DNA of 64,000 nucleotides from Prevotella aff. ruminicola Tc2-24 (GTDB taxonomy: Bacteria > Bacteroidota > Bacteroidia > Bacteroidales > Bacteroidaceae): positions 434,001-498,000 of the forward strand of contig NZ_FOIQ01000001.1 in assembly GCF_900110895.1 (NCBI RefSeq). Direction: 5' to 3'. Positions 8,297 through 16,858 of the stretch are shown here, piece after piece. Numbering within the stretch: position 1 is the stretch's first letter; every line of letters begins with the position of its first letter. The translations under genes were made by a program, and so were the position numbers. The notes beneath the pieces are model-generated. The model was not told where the DNA came from. It did not search any database and saw nothing but the letters and a program-made list of their open reading frames with translations.

Positions 8297-9700
8297 TTAT
8301 TGATTACTTAATTGGGCATAGAGGGTTTTGCCGGCCTCGTTCTTGGGGATGGCGGGGATGATGCGGACCTCGAAGGAGGTGGCAACGAGCTTCAGGCGGT
8401 TGACCAGCTCCTCTTTCACCCGATCCTTGTAGCTCTCGTCGGTGAGATAGACCAGCATCTTCTCATCGGTGCCGACACAGGCACACTCCAGTCCGGGGAA
8501 CGCGCCCTTCACGATACGCTCACACTCATCGAGGCCGACACGCATACCAAAGAGCTTCAGGAAACGCCCCATACGACCGACAATATAGTAACAGCCATCC
8601 TCATCGAAATAAGCGAGGTCGCCCGTACGGATAAAGCCATGACGCTCGTCACCTAAGAGCAGATCGTCACGCTTGCGGGCATAGCCCATCGTCACGTTCT
8701 TACCCCGGTAGCACATCTCTCCCTCGGTATGAGGGGTGGTGATGGGCTGACCATCCATATCGATGAGCGAGAGCTCACCATTGGGCACGGCGATACCGAT
8801 GCTACCCACCTTCTCGACGGCCCATTTAGCGGGCAACCAGGCCATACGAGCCGTACACTCCGACTGGCCGTAAGTAGCTATCCACCGCTTGCCGTTGTCA
8901 CGGCAGAACTCCGCGAACTTCAGGTTCAGTTCCTTGGTCATCCGGCCCCCACCCTGTGTCAGAAGGGTCAGGTCGGGCAGATCCATGCGGAAGAACCGCA
9001 TGAGGTTCAATATCTCAAAGCTATAGGGCACACCCGTAAAGCTCGTGGCATGCTCCTCTTTCATGAACCGCCAGAAGTTCCGGTCGGTCATGCTCTGATT
9101 GGTAATCAAGATGGTTGCTCCGACATAGAGATGACTGAACACCATCGACAGCCCCATCGTGTAATACAACGGCAGCACCATCAACGGGCGGTCATTCTCT
9201 GTCAGTTCGAAGAACGTGGAGATATTCAAGGCTGCCGCCTCGATATTCGCGTATTGGTGGCGCACCAGCTTCGGACTGCCCGTAGAACCACTCGTCGGCA
9301 ACAGGTGAGACAGATCCTCATGCAACGGACACGCCTCACAACCTGTCTTCATCAGCGTATAACCGAAACACGTCAAGACGACCTCATAGTCGAACCGCTC
9401 GGCCATCGCCTCAGGCATACAGACGAAAGGCGGCTGATAGAGCTCAAAGAGACTCTTATATAATCCTTCGTCCAGATGTGCGTTCAGAATGAGCGGCACG
9501 TTCCCTGCACAGATATTCCCGATGGTCCATGCGATGCCCCCCACATTGTTCTCCACCAACAGGAAGAACAACGACCGGGCCGGCATCAGCATCCCGGCTT
9601 GTACCGCAAAGTCACGCAGTCCGCCATACGTCAGTTGGCTACCCTGCGCATCGATGGCAGCCACCGCCTCATGCTGCCATTTATCTAAATTTAAAATCAT
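8297..9700 (-). CDS. AMP-dependent acyl/aryl synthetase (acyl-ACP ligase candidate)
   Basis: 467-residue ANL-superfamily adenylating enzyme. P-loop PTSGSTGSPK is at about 135-144, then YGQSECTARM, RTGDLAYFDEDG, the hinge region GRMGRFLKLFGMRV, and the C-terminal PKNEAGK with the likely catalytic Lys. It activates a carboxylic acid as the adenylate and transfers it to a thiol. At 467 residues it is shorter than typical CoA ligases (about 500-550). With an ACP gene directly downstream I infer loading onto that ACP. GC-rich. The acid substrate cannot be read from sequence. Confidence 0.85.
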   Translation of the reverse strand: MILNLDKWQHEAVAAIDAQGSQLTYGGLRDFAVQAGMLMPARSLFFLLVENNVGGIAWTIGNICAGNVPLILNAHLDEGLYKSLFELYQPPFVCMPEAMAERFDYEVVLTCFGYTLMKTGCEACPLHEDLSHLLPTSGSTGSPKLVRHQYANIEAAALNISTFFELTENDRPLMVLPLYYTMGLSMVFSHLYVGATILITNQSMTDRNFWRFMKEEHATSFTGVPYSFEILNLMRFFRMDLPDLTLLTQGGGRMTKELNLKFAEFCRDNGKRWIATYGQSECTARMAWLPAKWAVEKVGSIGIAVPNGELSLIDMDGQPITTPHTEGEMCYRGKNVTMGYARKRDDLLLGDERHGFIRTGDLAYFDEDGCYYIVGRMGRFLKLFGMRVGLDECERIVKGAFPGLECACVGTDEKMLVYLTDESYKDRVKEELVNRLKLVATSFEVRIIPAIPKNEAGKTLYAQLSNQ

Positions 9701-9714
9701 CTATCAACAAACCA

Positions 9715-10473
9715 TTAGATTGAGGCGCATCCGTCAACGCCCAGGATCTGACCCGAGATATACGACGCACGGTCGGAGGCCAGGAACGCACAGGCATTGG
9801 CGATATCCTCAGGTGTACCCAGTCTGCCAAGACCAATCCGTGAGATACGCTGGTCGATCTTCGCCCCGTCGCTCTCATAGAGCTCGGCGAAGCGCTCCGT
9901 CTTCACGATGCCCGGTGCCACGGCATTCACACGGACACCCTGCGATGCCAGTTCCTTGGCGGCCGACTTCGTGAACGACATGATAGCCCCTTTCGTGGCC
10001 GAATAAGCCGACTGTCCTGGAGAACCGAGCACAGCCGTCACCGAGGCAATGTTCACAATCGAGCCACCACCCGTCCGAGCCATCAGACGAGAGCACAACT
10101 GTACCAGTTCGATGACCGCAATCACGTTGATGCGGAACATCAGCTCCGTCTCCTGACGCACGATCATACCAATCTTCTTGTTGAACACCACGCCAGCGTT
10201 GTTCACCAACGCATCGATGCGCTTCTCAGCCTTGAAGATCGCCATCAGGGCATTCTTCACGGCCGGCGCATCCGCCACGTCGAAATACATCGGGATGACA
10301 CGGGTGTTGTTCTGCTCCGAGCACACCTTCGCCCACTCGTCCATGCTGCCCTCACGGAGATCACAGGCATAGACGATGGCACCATCAGCGGCAAACCGCT
10401 CTGCGATGCCCTTACCGATACCCTGCGCCGCACCCGTGATGATGCAAACCTTATTCTCTAAAAGTCTTTCCAT
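9715..10473 (-). CDS. Short-chain dehydrogenase/reductase (FabG-like)
   Basis: 252 residues from the ATG at 10471-10473. An in-frame ATG at 10521 exists, but it lies inside the preceding gene and adds a non-homologous stretch, so I chose the later start, which overlaps the upstream stop as TAATG. Nucleotide-binding TGAAQGIGKG begins at 13, then NNAG (91-94), Ser144, Tyr157 and Lys161 complete the SDR active site. The C-terminal ISGQILGVDGCASI fits 3-oxoacyl-ACP reductases. Probably reduces the KAS III product. Base composition changes sharply at its start: this gene is GC-rich, while the one it overlaps is AT-rich. Confidence 0.88.
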   Translation of the reverse strand: MERLLENKVCIITGAAQGIGKGIAERFAADGAIVYACDLREGSMDEWAKVCSEQNNTRVIPMYFDVADAPAVKNALMAIFKAEKRIDALVNNAGVVFNKKIGMIVRQETELMFRINVIAVIELVQLCSRLMARTGGGSIVNIASVTAVLGSPGQSAYSATKGAIMSFTKSAAKELASQGVRVNAVAPGIVKTERFAELYESDGAKIDQRISRIGLGRLGTPEDIANACAFLASDRASYISGQILGVDGCASI

Positions 10474-11225
10474 TATATTGTTAAACCTCCATCTATAACT
10501 AAAGCATGTCCCGTCAACCATGATGAAGCATCAGAAAGCAAGTAGATAATACCATACGCAATATCTGCAGGCTCACCATAACGCTTCAAAGGATACTTCT
10601 CCATGTCAAGTTTATGCTGCTCCTCAGAAATAACTCCACCATGAATAAGGTTGGTATTAACCATTCCTGGATTGACACTATTTACCCTGATCTTTTTCGC
10701 AGCCAACTCACGGGCACAGAATTTCATTGTAGAATTAAGTGCTGCTTTAGAAGCGCCATACACCCCATTACCTAGATTAAACGAAGTATTTCCTCCAACA
10801 GAGGAAACAAAAACGACAGAGGATTCTTTTGCTGTCTTCTTCTTTTTAACCAATAGTCTGAGTAACTCAACAGGAGCAAAGAAGTTCACATCGAAAACCT
10901 CATCATATTTTTCTCTTGTACAAAAAGGGAAAGGCAAAGTCATTCCTTTGCCAGCACACAAGACAATACCATCAAGAACAGGCAGACTGTCAACTAAAGA
11001 CATGACTTGCTCCGGGTCTGTCAATTCTGCCAGGATCTGTATATGTCCAGAGCCCTCTAACTGACGGTATGTTTCGTTCAAGCGCTCCTCATTCCTTGCA
11101 GTCAAAACCACTGTGGCCCCTAACTTTGAACACTGTATTGCTGTTTCCCTACCTATACCAGAAGATGCTCCTGTGATAAGGACTGTTTTACCCTCTAATG
11201 AAAACGGGTTGTAATACGCACTCAT
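10473..11225 (-). CDS. Short-chain dehydrogenase/reductase, second in the acyl block
   Basis: 250-residue classical SDR. TGASSGIGRE begins at 18, catalytic Ser141/Ser142, Tyr156 and Lys160 in YGASK, and the C-terminal GHALVIDGG is usual for the fold. NAD(P)-dependent cytoplasmic oxidoreductase. It follows the second KAS III gene with a single base between them and overlaps the next SDR by one base (TAATG), so coupled translation is likely. I infer that it reduces a 3-oxoacyl intermediate made by the neighbouring synthase. AT-rich, in contrast to the following SDR. Confidence 0.86.
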   Translation of the reverse strand: MSAYYNPFSLEGKTVLITGASSGIGRETAIQCSKLGATVVLTARNEERLNETYRQLEGSGHIQILAELTDPEQVMSLVDSLPVLDGIVLCAGKGMTLPFPFCTREKYDEVFDVNFFAPVELLRLLVKKKKTAKESSVVFVSSVGGNTSFNLGNGVYGASKAALNSTMKFCARELAAKKIRVNSVNPGMVNTNLIHGGVISEEQHKLDMEKYPLKRYGEPADIAYGIIYLLSDASSWLTGHALVIDGGLTI

Positions 11226-11226
11226 C

Positions 11227-12267
11227 CTACAATTCTACTAAATCAGAAATCACCAGTCCATCTGTCCTGAAAGAAACTGTTCCCCATGACAAGCCGACAC
11301 CAAACCCACAAGCAATATAACTTATTGGTTTGGATTCCACCTTCCCCTTCAGTTGGGTAACGATGGAGAGCGGTATTGAGGCCATGGAAGTATTTCCGAA
11401 CTCATGGAGACTATAAGGCACCTGTTCTGGCTTTGCCTTAATCTTCTTGCGGATCATCTCATTAATCATCGTATTCGCCTGATGAAGAACGAAATAATCA
11501 TAGTCTTCTGCTGTTTTCTTCTCCTCAGCCATCAGTTTCTTAATGGATTTAGGAACTATTGATATGGAAAAAGAGAAGACATCCATACCTTTCATTCGTG
11601 CCTGCATACGATGCATCATTTTACCATCTACCTCTTCCATCTTAAAGGAATCAACAGTGGCAGGATTCCGGCTACCGCCATCCGGTATGATAAGGGCATC
11701 ATAGCCACTACCATCTGTTCCTAAATGGAAGCGCATCACGTCCTCTTCAAGCCCTGTATATTCTAATGCGGTAACAGTTCCTGCAAAGCCGAACAATGGG
11801 TCAAAATCGCACTTTGCACGTTTGCGGGCATCGCCAGCCAACAACAGGGCACGTTTCATACCATGACCAGCCAAAACAGAAGAAGCTGCATTCAGTCCAT
11901 AAACCCATCCGGAGCAACCGAGAGAGATGTCCATCGCATAGCACTCCTTGCTGAGTCCCATTCGTTCCTGTAGTATACAAGATGTTGCAGGCAAGATATA
12001 GTCAGGATGCTGGGATACAAAGAAGATTCCCTCTACAGAGTCCTTTTCCCAACCGAGATCCTGAAGCAGTTTCTCTGCTGCCGCAAGGCAAAGATCAGAG
12101 GCTGCGAAATCATCAGATACATGAACCTCCTTAATACCTGTCTTTTCTATAAACTCAGAAGCATCATAGTCGGAAGAATTGATTGAATCAATCTTTGAGA
12201 CTATTTGCTTAGGAACACCTGCTGAAAAGCCAGCAATCCGGACTCCTTTTACTGTCAGCAAAGACAT
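11227..12267 (-). CDS. Beta-ketoacyl-ACP synthase III (FabH-like), second paralogue
   Basis: 346 residues with the complete triad: Cys118 in GCSG, His262 in HQAN, Asn292 in GNTS. Clearly paralogous to the gene at 6819-7877: same length class, similar HPATxxSF and MxVFSFxI regions. It is AT-rich where the other is GC-rich, so the two were probably acquired separately. Its start overlaps the end of the second ACP gene by one base. Predicted to extend a primer with malonyl-ACP for a specialised acyl group. Substrate unknown. Confidence 0.88.
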   Translation of the reverse strand: MSLLTVKGVRIAGFSAGVPKQIVSKIDSINSSDYDASEFIEKTGIKEVHVSDDFAASDLCLAAAEKLLQDLGWEKDSVEGIFFVSQHPDYILPATSCILQERMGLSKECYAMDISLGCSGWVYGLNAASSVLAGHGMKRALLLAGDARKRAKCDFDPLFGFAGTVTALEYTGLEEDVMRFHLGTDGSGYDALIIPDGGSRNPATVDSFKMEEVDGKMMHRMQARMKGMDVFSFSISIVPKSIKKLMAEEKKTAEDYDYFVLHQANTMINEMIRKKIKAKPEQVPYSLHEFGNTSMASIPLSIVTQLKGKVESKPISYIACGFGVGLSWGTVSFRTDGLVISDLVEL

Positions 12268-12497
12268 TAAAGTTTACCCTTTACGATTTGATAGAGCTCT
12301 TCAATGGTATTGGCAGCACGAATATCTTCACCTTGCAGGGTTACATCGTATTCCTCGTCCACCATAGCTATAATAGAAAGAGCAATCAGAGAGCTCCACT
12401 CATCAAGCTCCTTAAACACTGTTTCTGCCTTAATCTCACTTGCATCAGTATCATCGAACTGAGCCGCAAAATTCTCAATAAAATCTTTTAGTTCCAT
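12267..12497 (-). CDS. Acyl carrier protein, second paralogue
   Basis: 76 residues, acidic, ACP-like helices. The attachment site reads DEWSSL, so the Asp that normally precedes the modified Ser (DSL) is replaced by Ser, with Ser36 still in place. It overlaps the upstream flippase gene end by 23 bases and the downstream KAS III start by one base, a tightly coupled arrangement. Likely partner of the second KAS III and SDR. Recognition by the phosphopantetheinyl transferase is assumed. Confidence 0.85.
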   Translation of the reverse strand: MELKDFIENFAAQFDDTDASEIKAETVFKELDEWSSLIALSIIAMVDEEYDVTLQGEDIRAANTIEELYQIVKGKL

Positions 12498-13953
12498 TTT
12501 TTAATTTGCAAATAAATAAATTGAATAATACATTTTGATATACTTTAGCACTTTCAAACTTCAACATACTGGTAATCAACAAATACAATGACACAAACAA
12601 TAGTATCTGAATGAACATCACAATATATTGTTGAAGTGGTAATATCTGCCCTATAAAGTAAATCAGAACGCCTAACGCTAGGGCTATGGCTACTATTTCC
12701 TTAATATCATACAGCTGCCTCTTGATGCCATAACCTATCATCTTTTTATTTATAAATCCGTTAATAAGAAAATCGATATAAAATGTTATAGCAACAGAGG
12801 CTACCACCCCGATTACGCCGAAAGAAATACCACAAAATATCATGAAGATACCAATCAATCGCTTTGTCATCTGCATAGTTAAATACACTTTTCCTTTTCC
12901 AAGTGACTTAATAACATTCAAATTCAAACAATTAATGATATATACAACACCTGAAAGACATAAGATTTGAAAATACAAAACAGAAGCACCCCATTGAGGA
13001 CCATATAAGAGATATATAAGTGGTTTAGCTATGACAATAAGCAAAAAACACATTGGGACGCTCAGATAGGATATCGACTTAATACTCTTACTCACTCCAT
13101 TTCTCAACTTTGTCTTTTCCTCATTTAGCATAGAAAAAACAGGAAATGCGACTTGGCCGACAATCATTGATAACGCACTTGTAGGAACCTGCTCTAGTTT
13201 TCGGGCTTGTGTATAATAACCTAAGTCCTGAGGGGTAAACCATTTACCTATAATCAAACCCTGAACATTAGTATATAGAGTCTCAACAAATGATGATAAA
13301 GCCATCAATCCTCCAAAGGAGAACAAAGACTTCAATGACTGCATACTAAACTCCAAGGTAGGTCGCCATTCACTCATCTTCCAGAGAAGTATTACACTAG
13401 ATAAACTCATCACAAGTGACAAGGCCACAAGACTCCAGATGCCATATCCCATAAAAGCCATGATAATTGAAACCGTTACTCCACATAATGCAGAAACGAT
13501 ACCTCTAACAGAAAATTCCTTGAATCTTAACTGCTTTTGTAACTGAGTGGTTTGAACTAACGAGAAGGCACCAATGATCAAAGAAAGACTTTGTATCCTA
13601 AAGACTTCGCACAATAATGGCATATTGTAAAAATCAGCAATTAAGGGAGCTGATAAATACAAAATAAAATATAATATAATCGCAACAAATAAATTCCAAT
13701 AAAATACTGATGTATAATCCAAATGAGTAGGATTCTTCTTTTGTATCAAAGCTGCACCAAATCCTCCAATAATCAGGACGTCAGATAAAGCAATAAAGAT
13801 ATATAGCATACCTATATATCCGAAATCTTGAGGAGAAAGCAAACGGGCCAAAACCATATTTGACACAAATGATATCCCCAAGGTTCCGAATCTGCCAACG
13901 GCACTCCATAACATAGAAGATATCGTTTGGGTCTTTATATTTTCATTTTCCAT
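12475..13953 (-). CDS. wzx: Wzx-like polysaccharide flippase (MOP superfamily)
   Basis: 492 residues, hydrophobic throughout, with roughly 12-14 predicted membrane segments. The N-terminus has the ARLLSPQDFGYIG pattern typical of MOP-family exporters. Predicted to flip the undecaprenyl-linked repeat unit across the inner membrane. It sits between the Wzy-like polymerase (11-base overlap) and the ACP gene. This supports a Wzx/Wzy-dependent pathway. AT-rich. Family firm, substrate unknown. Confidence 0.88.
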   Translation of the reverse strand: MENENIKTQTISSMLWSAVGRFGTLGISFVSNMVLARLLSPQDFGYIGMLYIFIALSDVLIIGGFGAALIQKKNPTHLDYTSVFYWNLFVAIILYFILYLSAPLIADFYNMPLLCEVFRIQSLSLIIGAFSLVQTTQLQKQLRFKEFSVRGIVSALCGVTVSIIMAFMGYGIWSLVALSLVMSLSSVILLWKMSEWRPTLEFSMQSLKSLFSFGGLMALSSFVETLYTNVQGLIIGKWFTPQDLGYYTQARKLEQVPTSALSMIVGQVAFPVFSMLNEEKTKLRNGVSKSIKSISYLSVPMCFLLIVIAKPLIYLLYGPQWGASVLYFQILCLSGVVYIINCLNLNVIKSLGKGKVYLTMQMTKRLIGIFMIFCGISFGVIGVVASVAITFYIDFLINGFINKKMIGYGIKRQLYDIKEIVAIALALGVLIYFIGQILPLQQYIVMFIQILLFVSLYLLITSMLKFESAKVYQNVLFNLFICKLKNGTKRFY

Positions 13954-15262
13954 TAGAATGATATCGGTATAAATGCTGGGGAGATGTCGTTACAACTGCC
14001 AGCATAGAAAGAAAATAAACATAAGGATAGTATAACATCCATGAACGATGCATCATAATCAAAACGAAAGTCATTAACAAAGAACATGCCATAGCTTTGC
14101 GACTACCCCGAATAAGAAACAGATAAGAGAAAATGGACAGAACCATGCCGATCCATCCGATGGCCATAATCATTCCACGATAATCAGAAAGGCAATAAGC
14201 AGAGTCATAAGCTCCAACACCTACCATCATCTCATTAAAGGACATCTTATTGTAAATGGCCAAAGGAAGATCACTGGCACGCTCATCCAATGCTTCATTA
14301 ATAGAGGAAGAAGAAGCCAATATGTCCATCACTTTCTCAAGATTGCGACCATATATGAGATAATATATCTGATCTTGAATATCAGATGGCAAGAATAGAT
14401 ATATAATATAGATGGCGAATATTGCTATTAAAACCCATTTCACTATTTTCTTCACATTCTTTATCCTAAATATGTTATGAAGCTCTGTAAAAAGGGCTAT
14501 CAAAATAAAGTTCGATGAGAAAGTCAATATGCCACATAAAACAAGCCATAAGTTAATCTTCTGGCCTTGATATCGGTCTATCAGATATATAAAACCTAGA
14601 ATGACAGCAAAATGGCCAGGTTCTTTCATCATTCCACACGCTCTATAGATAAGCATCTGGGCGGGATCCTGAATAGTGACAAACAGCCCATATACATAAT
14701 AGACATATCCTAACCTTTCATGCAAGGCTTCCTGCGGAGGAACGACGAAATGAGGAATAGATGAAATCAAGCCTACCAGACTTAATATAGATACAATGGA
14801 AGCTCCTATTGCAAAGAAAACAACAACCTTCTTGATAATTGTATAAGAACCGGTTAACAAATCTTTCGACCAGAATAAAAGAAATAATACTGGTGCAAAT
14901 ACACATATTTGCTTTACGAAATTACCAAGATTACTGGTTAAGCATATCAATAACCATATTAAATAACATAGCATTAAAATAGAGAGAAGACGATACTTCC
15001 GTACATACGAAACAGACTTAGAAAGCATCGATCCCCAAATAACACCTAATGCTGCAAATATATGTATGATAGAAGTAAAAGGGTTCCAAACAAAGATAGA
15101 GTCTATACAGACAAAGAACCATACCGCCGCAATTAAGGGCAAGACCTTGTCAATATCTCTCACATTCACTGTTGTCATTGAAGATGACGGAAAAGTTATG
15201 CTATTTGTTGTTTGTGTCATTAACGGGTAATGATATCCTTCACAAAGGATCTCATGATTCAA
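13943..15262 (-). CDS. wzy: Wzy-like O-antigen/exopolysaccharide polymerase
   Basis: Up to 439 residues with about 10-12 predicted membrane segments and a large loop around residues 185-215, the usual layout of O-antigen ligase/polymerase-like proteins. EPGHFAVIL at about 212-220 recalls the periplasmic loop of such proteins. Start uncertain: ATGs at 15262, 15220 and 15178 are all possible, and the first 28 residues look non-conserved. It overlaps the flippase by 11 bases. The role is assigned from topology and place in the locus, since polymerases are poorly conserved. Confidence 0.75.
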   Translation of the reverse strand: MNHEILCEGYHYPLMTQTTNSITFPSSSMTTVNVRDIDKVLPLIAAVWFFVCIDSIFVWNPFTSIIHIFAALGVIWGSMLSKSVSYVRKYRLLSILMLCYLIWLLICLTSNLGNFVKQICVFAPVLFLLFWSKDLLTGSYTIIKKVVVFFAIGASIVSILSLVGLISSIPHFVVPPQEALHERLGYVYYVYGLFVTIQDPAQMLIYRACGMMKEPGHFAVILGFIYLIDRYQGQKINLWLVLCGILTFSSNFILIALFTELHNIFRIKNVKKIVKWVLIAIFAIYIIYLFLPSDIQDQIYYLIYGRNLEKVMDILASSSSINEALDERASDLPLAIYNKMSFNEMMVGVGAYDSAYCLSDYRGMIMAIGWIGMVLSIFSYLFLIRGSRKAMACSLLMTFVLIMMHRSWMLYYPYVYFLSMLAVVTTSPQHLYRYHSNGK

Positions 15263-15459
15263 ATCTTCATTGGATAACCTATTACTCTCGATTTAACAGA
15301 TAGCCACACTCAACTCGCATTGGCCTAAAAACTTCAATTAGCCACATCATCATTAGTATAGTAATGCGACTCAGGCTTAGAACTGACGTTCAAAATAGCA
15401 AAGAGTGTTAGGATTCGTTGCGAGCAATAATCGAATCAGCGACAGCTGCGTGATCGCCA

Positions 15460-16539
15460 TTAACTCAGACCTAATAAGGGCTTGAGCTGGTTCTCCTTGT
15501 GGAGAATCCAGACTGAGGTGCCGAGGAAAGCCAGGAAGAGCCAGATAAGCACAATCTTAGCGCGATGGGGACCGGCCTTCTTGACGGGTACCGTAGCACT
15601 CTGCAACGTGGTGAAGGCCGGGGTCTCCTGCTGCACCTTCGCCTCGGCGGCGATGAGCTGGGCAGAGGCGGTGTTATAGGCATTGTACTGAAGCTGCATC
15701 TCATTCTCCAGATCGGTCTGCTTAGCACGGACGCTCTCGAGGATCAAGGCCTGGTTGGCATCGACGAACTCTACATAGAGCTGACGGGCATGGACATAGC
15801 GCTCACGGGCCTCACGGGCGAGCTTCTTGTTATACTCGAGATCAACACGGGCCTTCTGGGTGCGGTAGTCGGTGATAAACTTCTGCAGGCGTTCCTTCAC
15901 GCTGTCGGCCATCAAAGCACAGACCAGGGGATCCTGGTCAATCACATCGATGGTGATGACCATGGTCTTCTTGTCGACATCGCACGACACTTTCTTGTCA
16001 AGGAACTTCGCTATACGGGTCTGCTCCTTCGTGAGCTCGAAGGTGTTGATGGTGTCGGGCTGCTCCTCCTGACTGCGAAGCAGACTGAAGAGGCCACGGA
16101 CGGCCGACGACCACCAAGGACGACGCTGGCGGTCCTTCAGGTAGTCGTAGTACGAGATGCACTCGGTGCTGTCTTTCTGACGGACCTTCACGGGGAAGAG
16201 CGAGGTCTTGAAATCGACGGAGTTCATCAGGTCGGGATAGAGCGTCGGGAACAGGGCCTCAGAGCCATTACCCAAGGCACCACCAAGATTGATTCCGAAC
16301 GAGCTGGCTAAAGAGGCCAAACCTCCGACATTCTTGGTGCTGGAGAGCTCTGGGGAAAGCTTCACCGTGCAACTGTAGTAGTTGGGGATGCTGAACAAAA
16401 AGAAACAGGCGACTATGAAGGTTGCTGGGAGCACCTTATAGTAGAGACGCTTGTGTTTCTTCAAAGCTTCCCAGATCTTTGAAAAGTCGATTGAACTCTC
16501 TTCTTCAAAGTTCAATTCTTTGTTTTTATTTTCTTCCAT
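15460..16539 (-). CDS. Wzz-like chain-length determinant protein
   Basis: 359 residues. Cytoplasmic N-terminus, first membrane segment at about 35-52 (VLPATFIVACFFLF), a large periplasmic part rich in coiled coil (about 200-300), and a second membrane segment near 328-345. This is the Wzz/polysaccharide co-polymerase topology with no attached kinase domain. It sets polymer length by binding the Wzy polymerase. A 197-base spacer (15,263-15,459) to the polymerase gene contains no clear promoter. Confidence 0.86.
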   Translation of the reverse strand: MEENKNKELNFEEESSIDFSKIWEALKKHKRLYYKVLPATFIVACFFLFSIPNYYSCTVKLSPELSSTKNVGGLASLASSFGINLGGALGNGSEALFPTLYPDLMNSVDFKTSLFPVKVRQKDSTECISYYDYLKDRQRRPWWSSAVRGLFSLLRSQEEQPDTINTFELTKEQTRIAKFLDKKVSCDVDKKTMVITIDVIDQDPLVCALMADSVKERLQKFITDYRTQKARVDLEYNKKLAREARERYVHARQLYVEFVDANQALILESVRAKQTDLENEMQLQYNAYNTASAQLIAAEAKVQQETPAFTTLQSATVPVKKAGPHRAKIVLIWLFLAFLGTSVWILHKENQLKPLLGLS

Positions 16540-16858
16540 TAAAGAAAAGTTTTAAGAAAATTCTTTTTATTTGCAGGGTTGCACCCTGCAGGTTCACCAA
16601 CAACCCCAACCCCTTCTTGTCCTTAAGAAGGGACTTCGAACCACTCCCCAAACCCCTCGCCAATCATTGTCAAGGGGCTTAACCGCTCCTCCTGTCGCTC
16701 TTACATTAAGGTAAGCTGAGACCATCACAGGTCCCGCTTGTCGCTCTCGGCTGCGCATTGATGATGGTGCAGCACCCGCAATGCCTTTACGCTTCTGTCC
16801 TTCGACAGGCTCAGGGACCGCGGAGGGGGGAGTGCCCGGAGGGGGCACGAACCTCATG
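16540..16858. repeat. Gene-free spacer built of inverted repeats plus repeat element copy 2
   Basis: The 319-base spacer between the Wza-like stop and the Wzz-like start has no credible gene. It holds a perfect 8-bp hairpin (16572-16579 with 16583-16590, arms tgcagggt), a second 8-bp hairpin with arms cccttctt / aagaaggg (about 16611-16632), and an imperfect one around cccct...aagggg near 16653-16677. It also holds a second copy of the CGACAGGCTCAGGGACCG element at 16803-16820. The mixture looks like accumulated dispersed repeats. Whether it attenuates transcription between the two genes is unknown. Confidence 0.7.

Noticed and set aside
8114-8361. Short plus-strand frames across the repeat element copy 1
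   Set aside because: They translate the dispersed repeat and antisense ends of neighbouring genes.
8729-9463. 244-codon frame antisense to the AMP-ligase
   Set aside because: The ligase motifs are all on the other strand; no start signal or domain here.
10474-10521. Longer start for the SDR at 9715-10473
   Set aside because: Adds 16 residues that overlap the preceding gene and do not fit the SDR N-terminus. The ATG at 10473 makes a normal TAATG junction.
15263-15459. Possible promoter in the Wzz-Wzy spacer
   Set aside because: No TAnnTTTG match was found on the minus strand in this gap.
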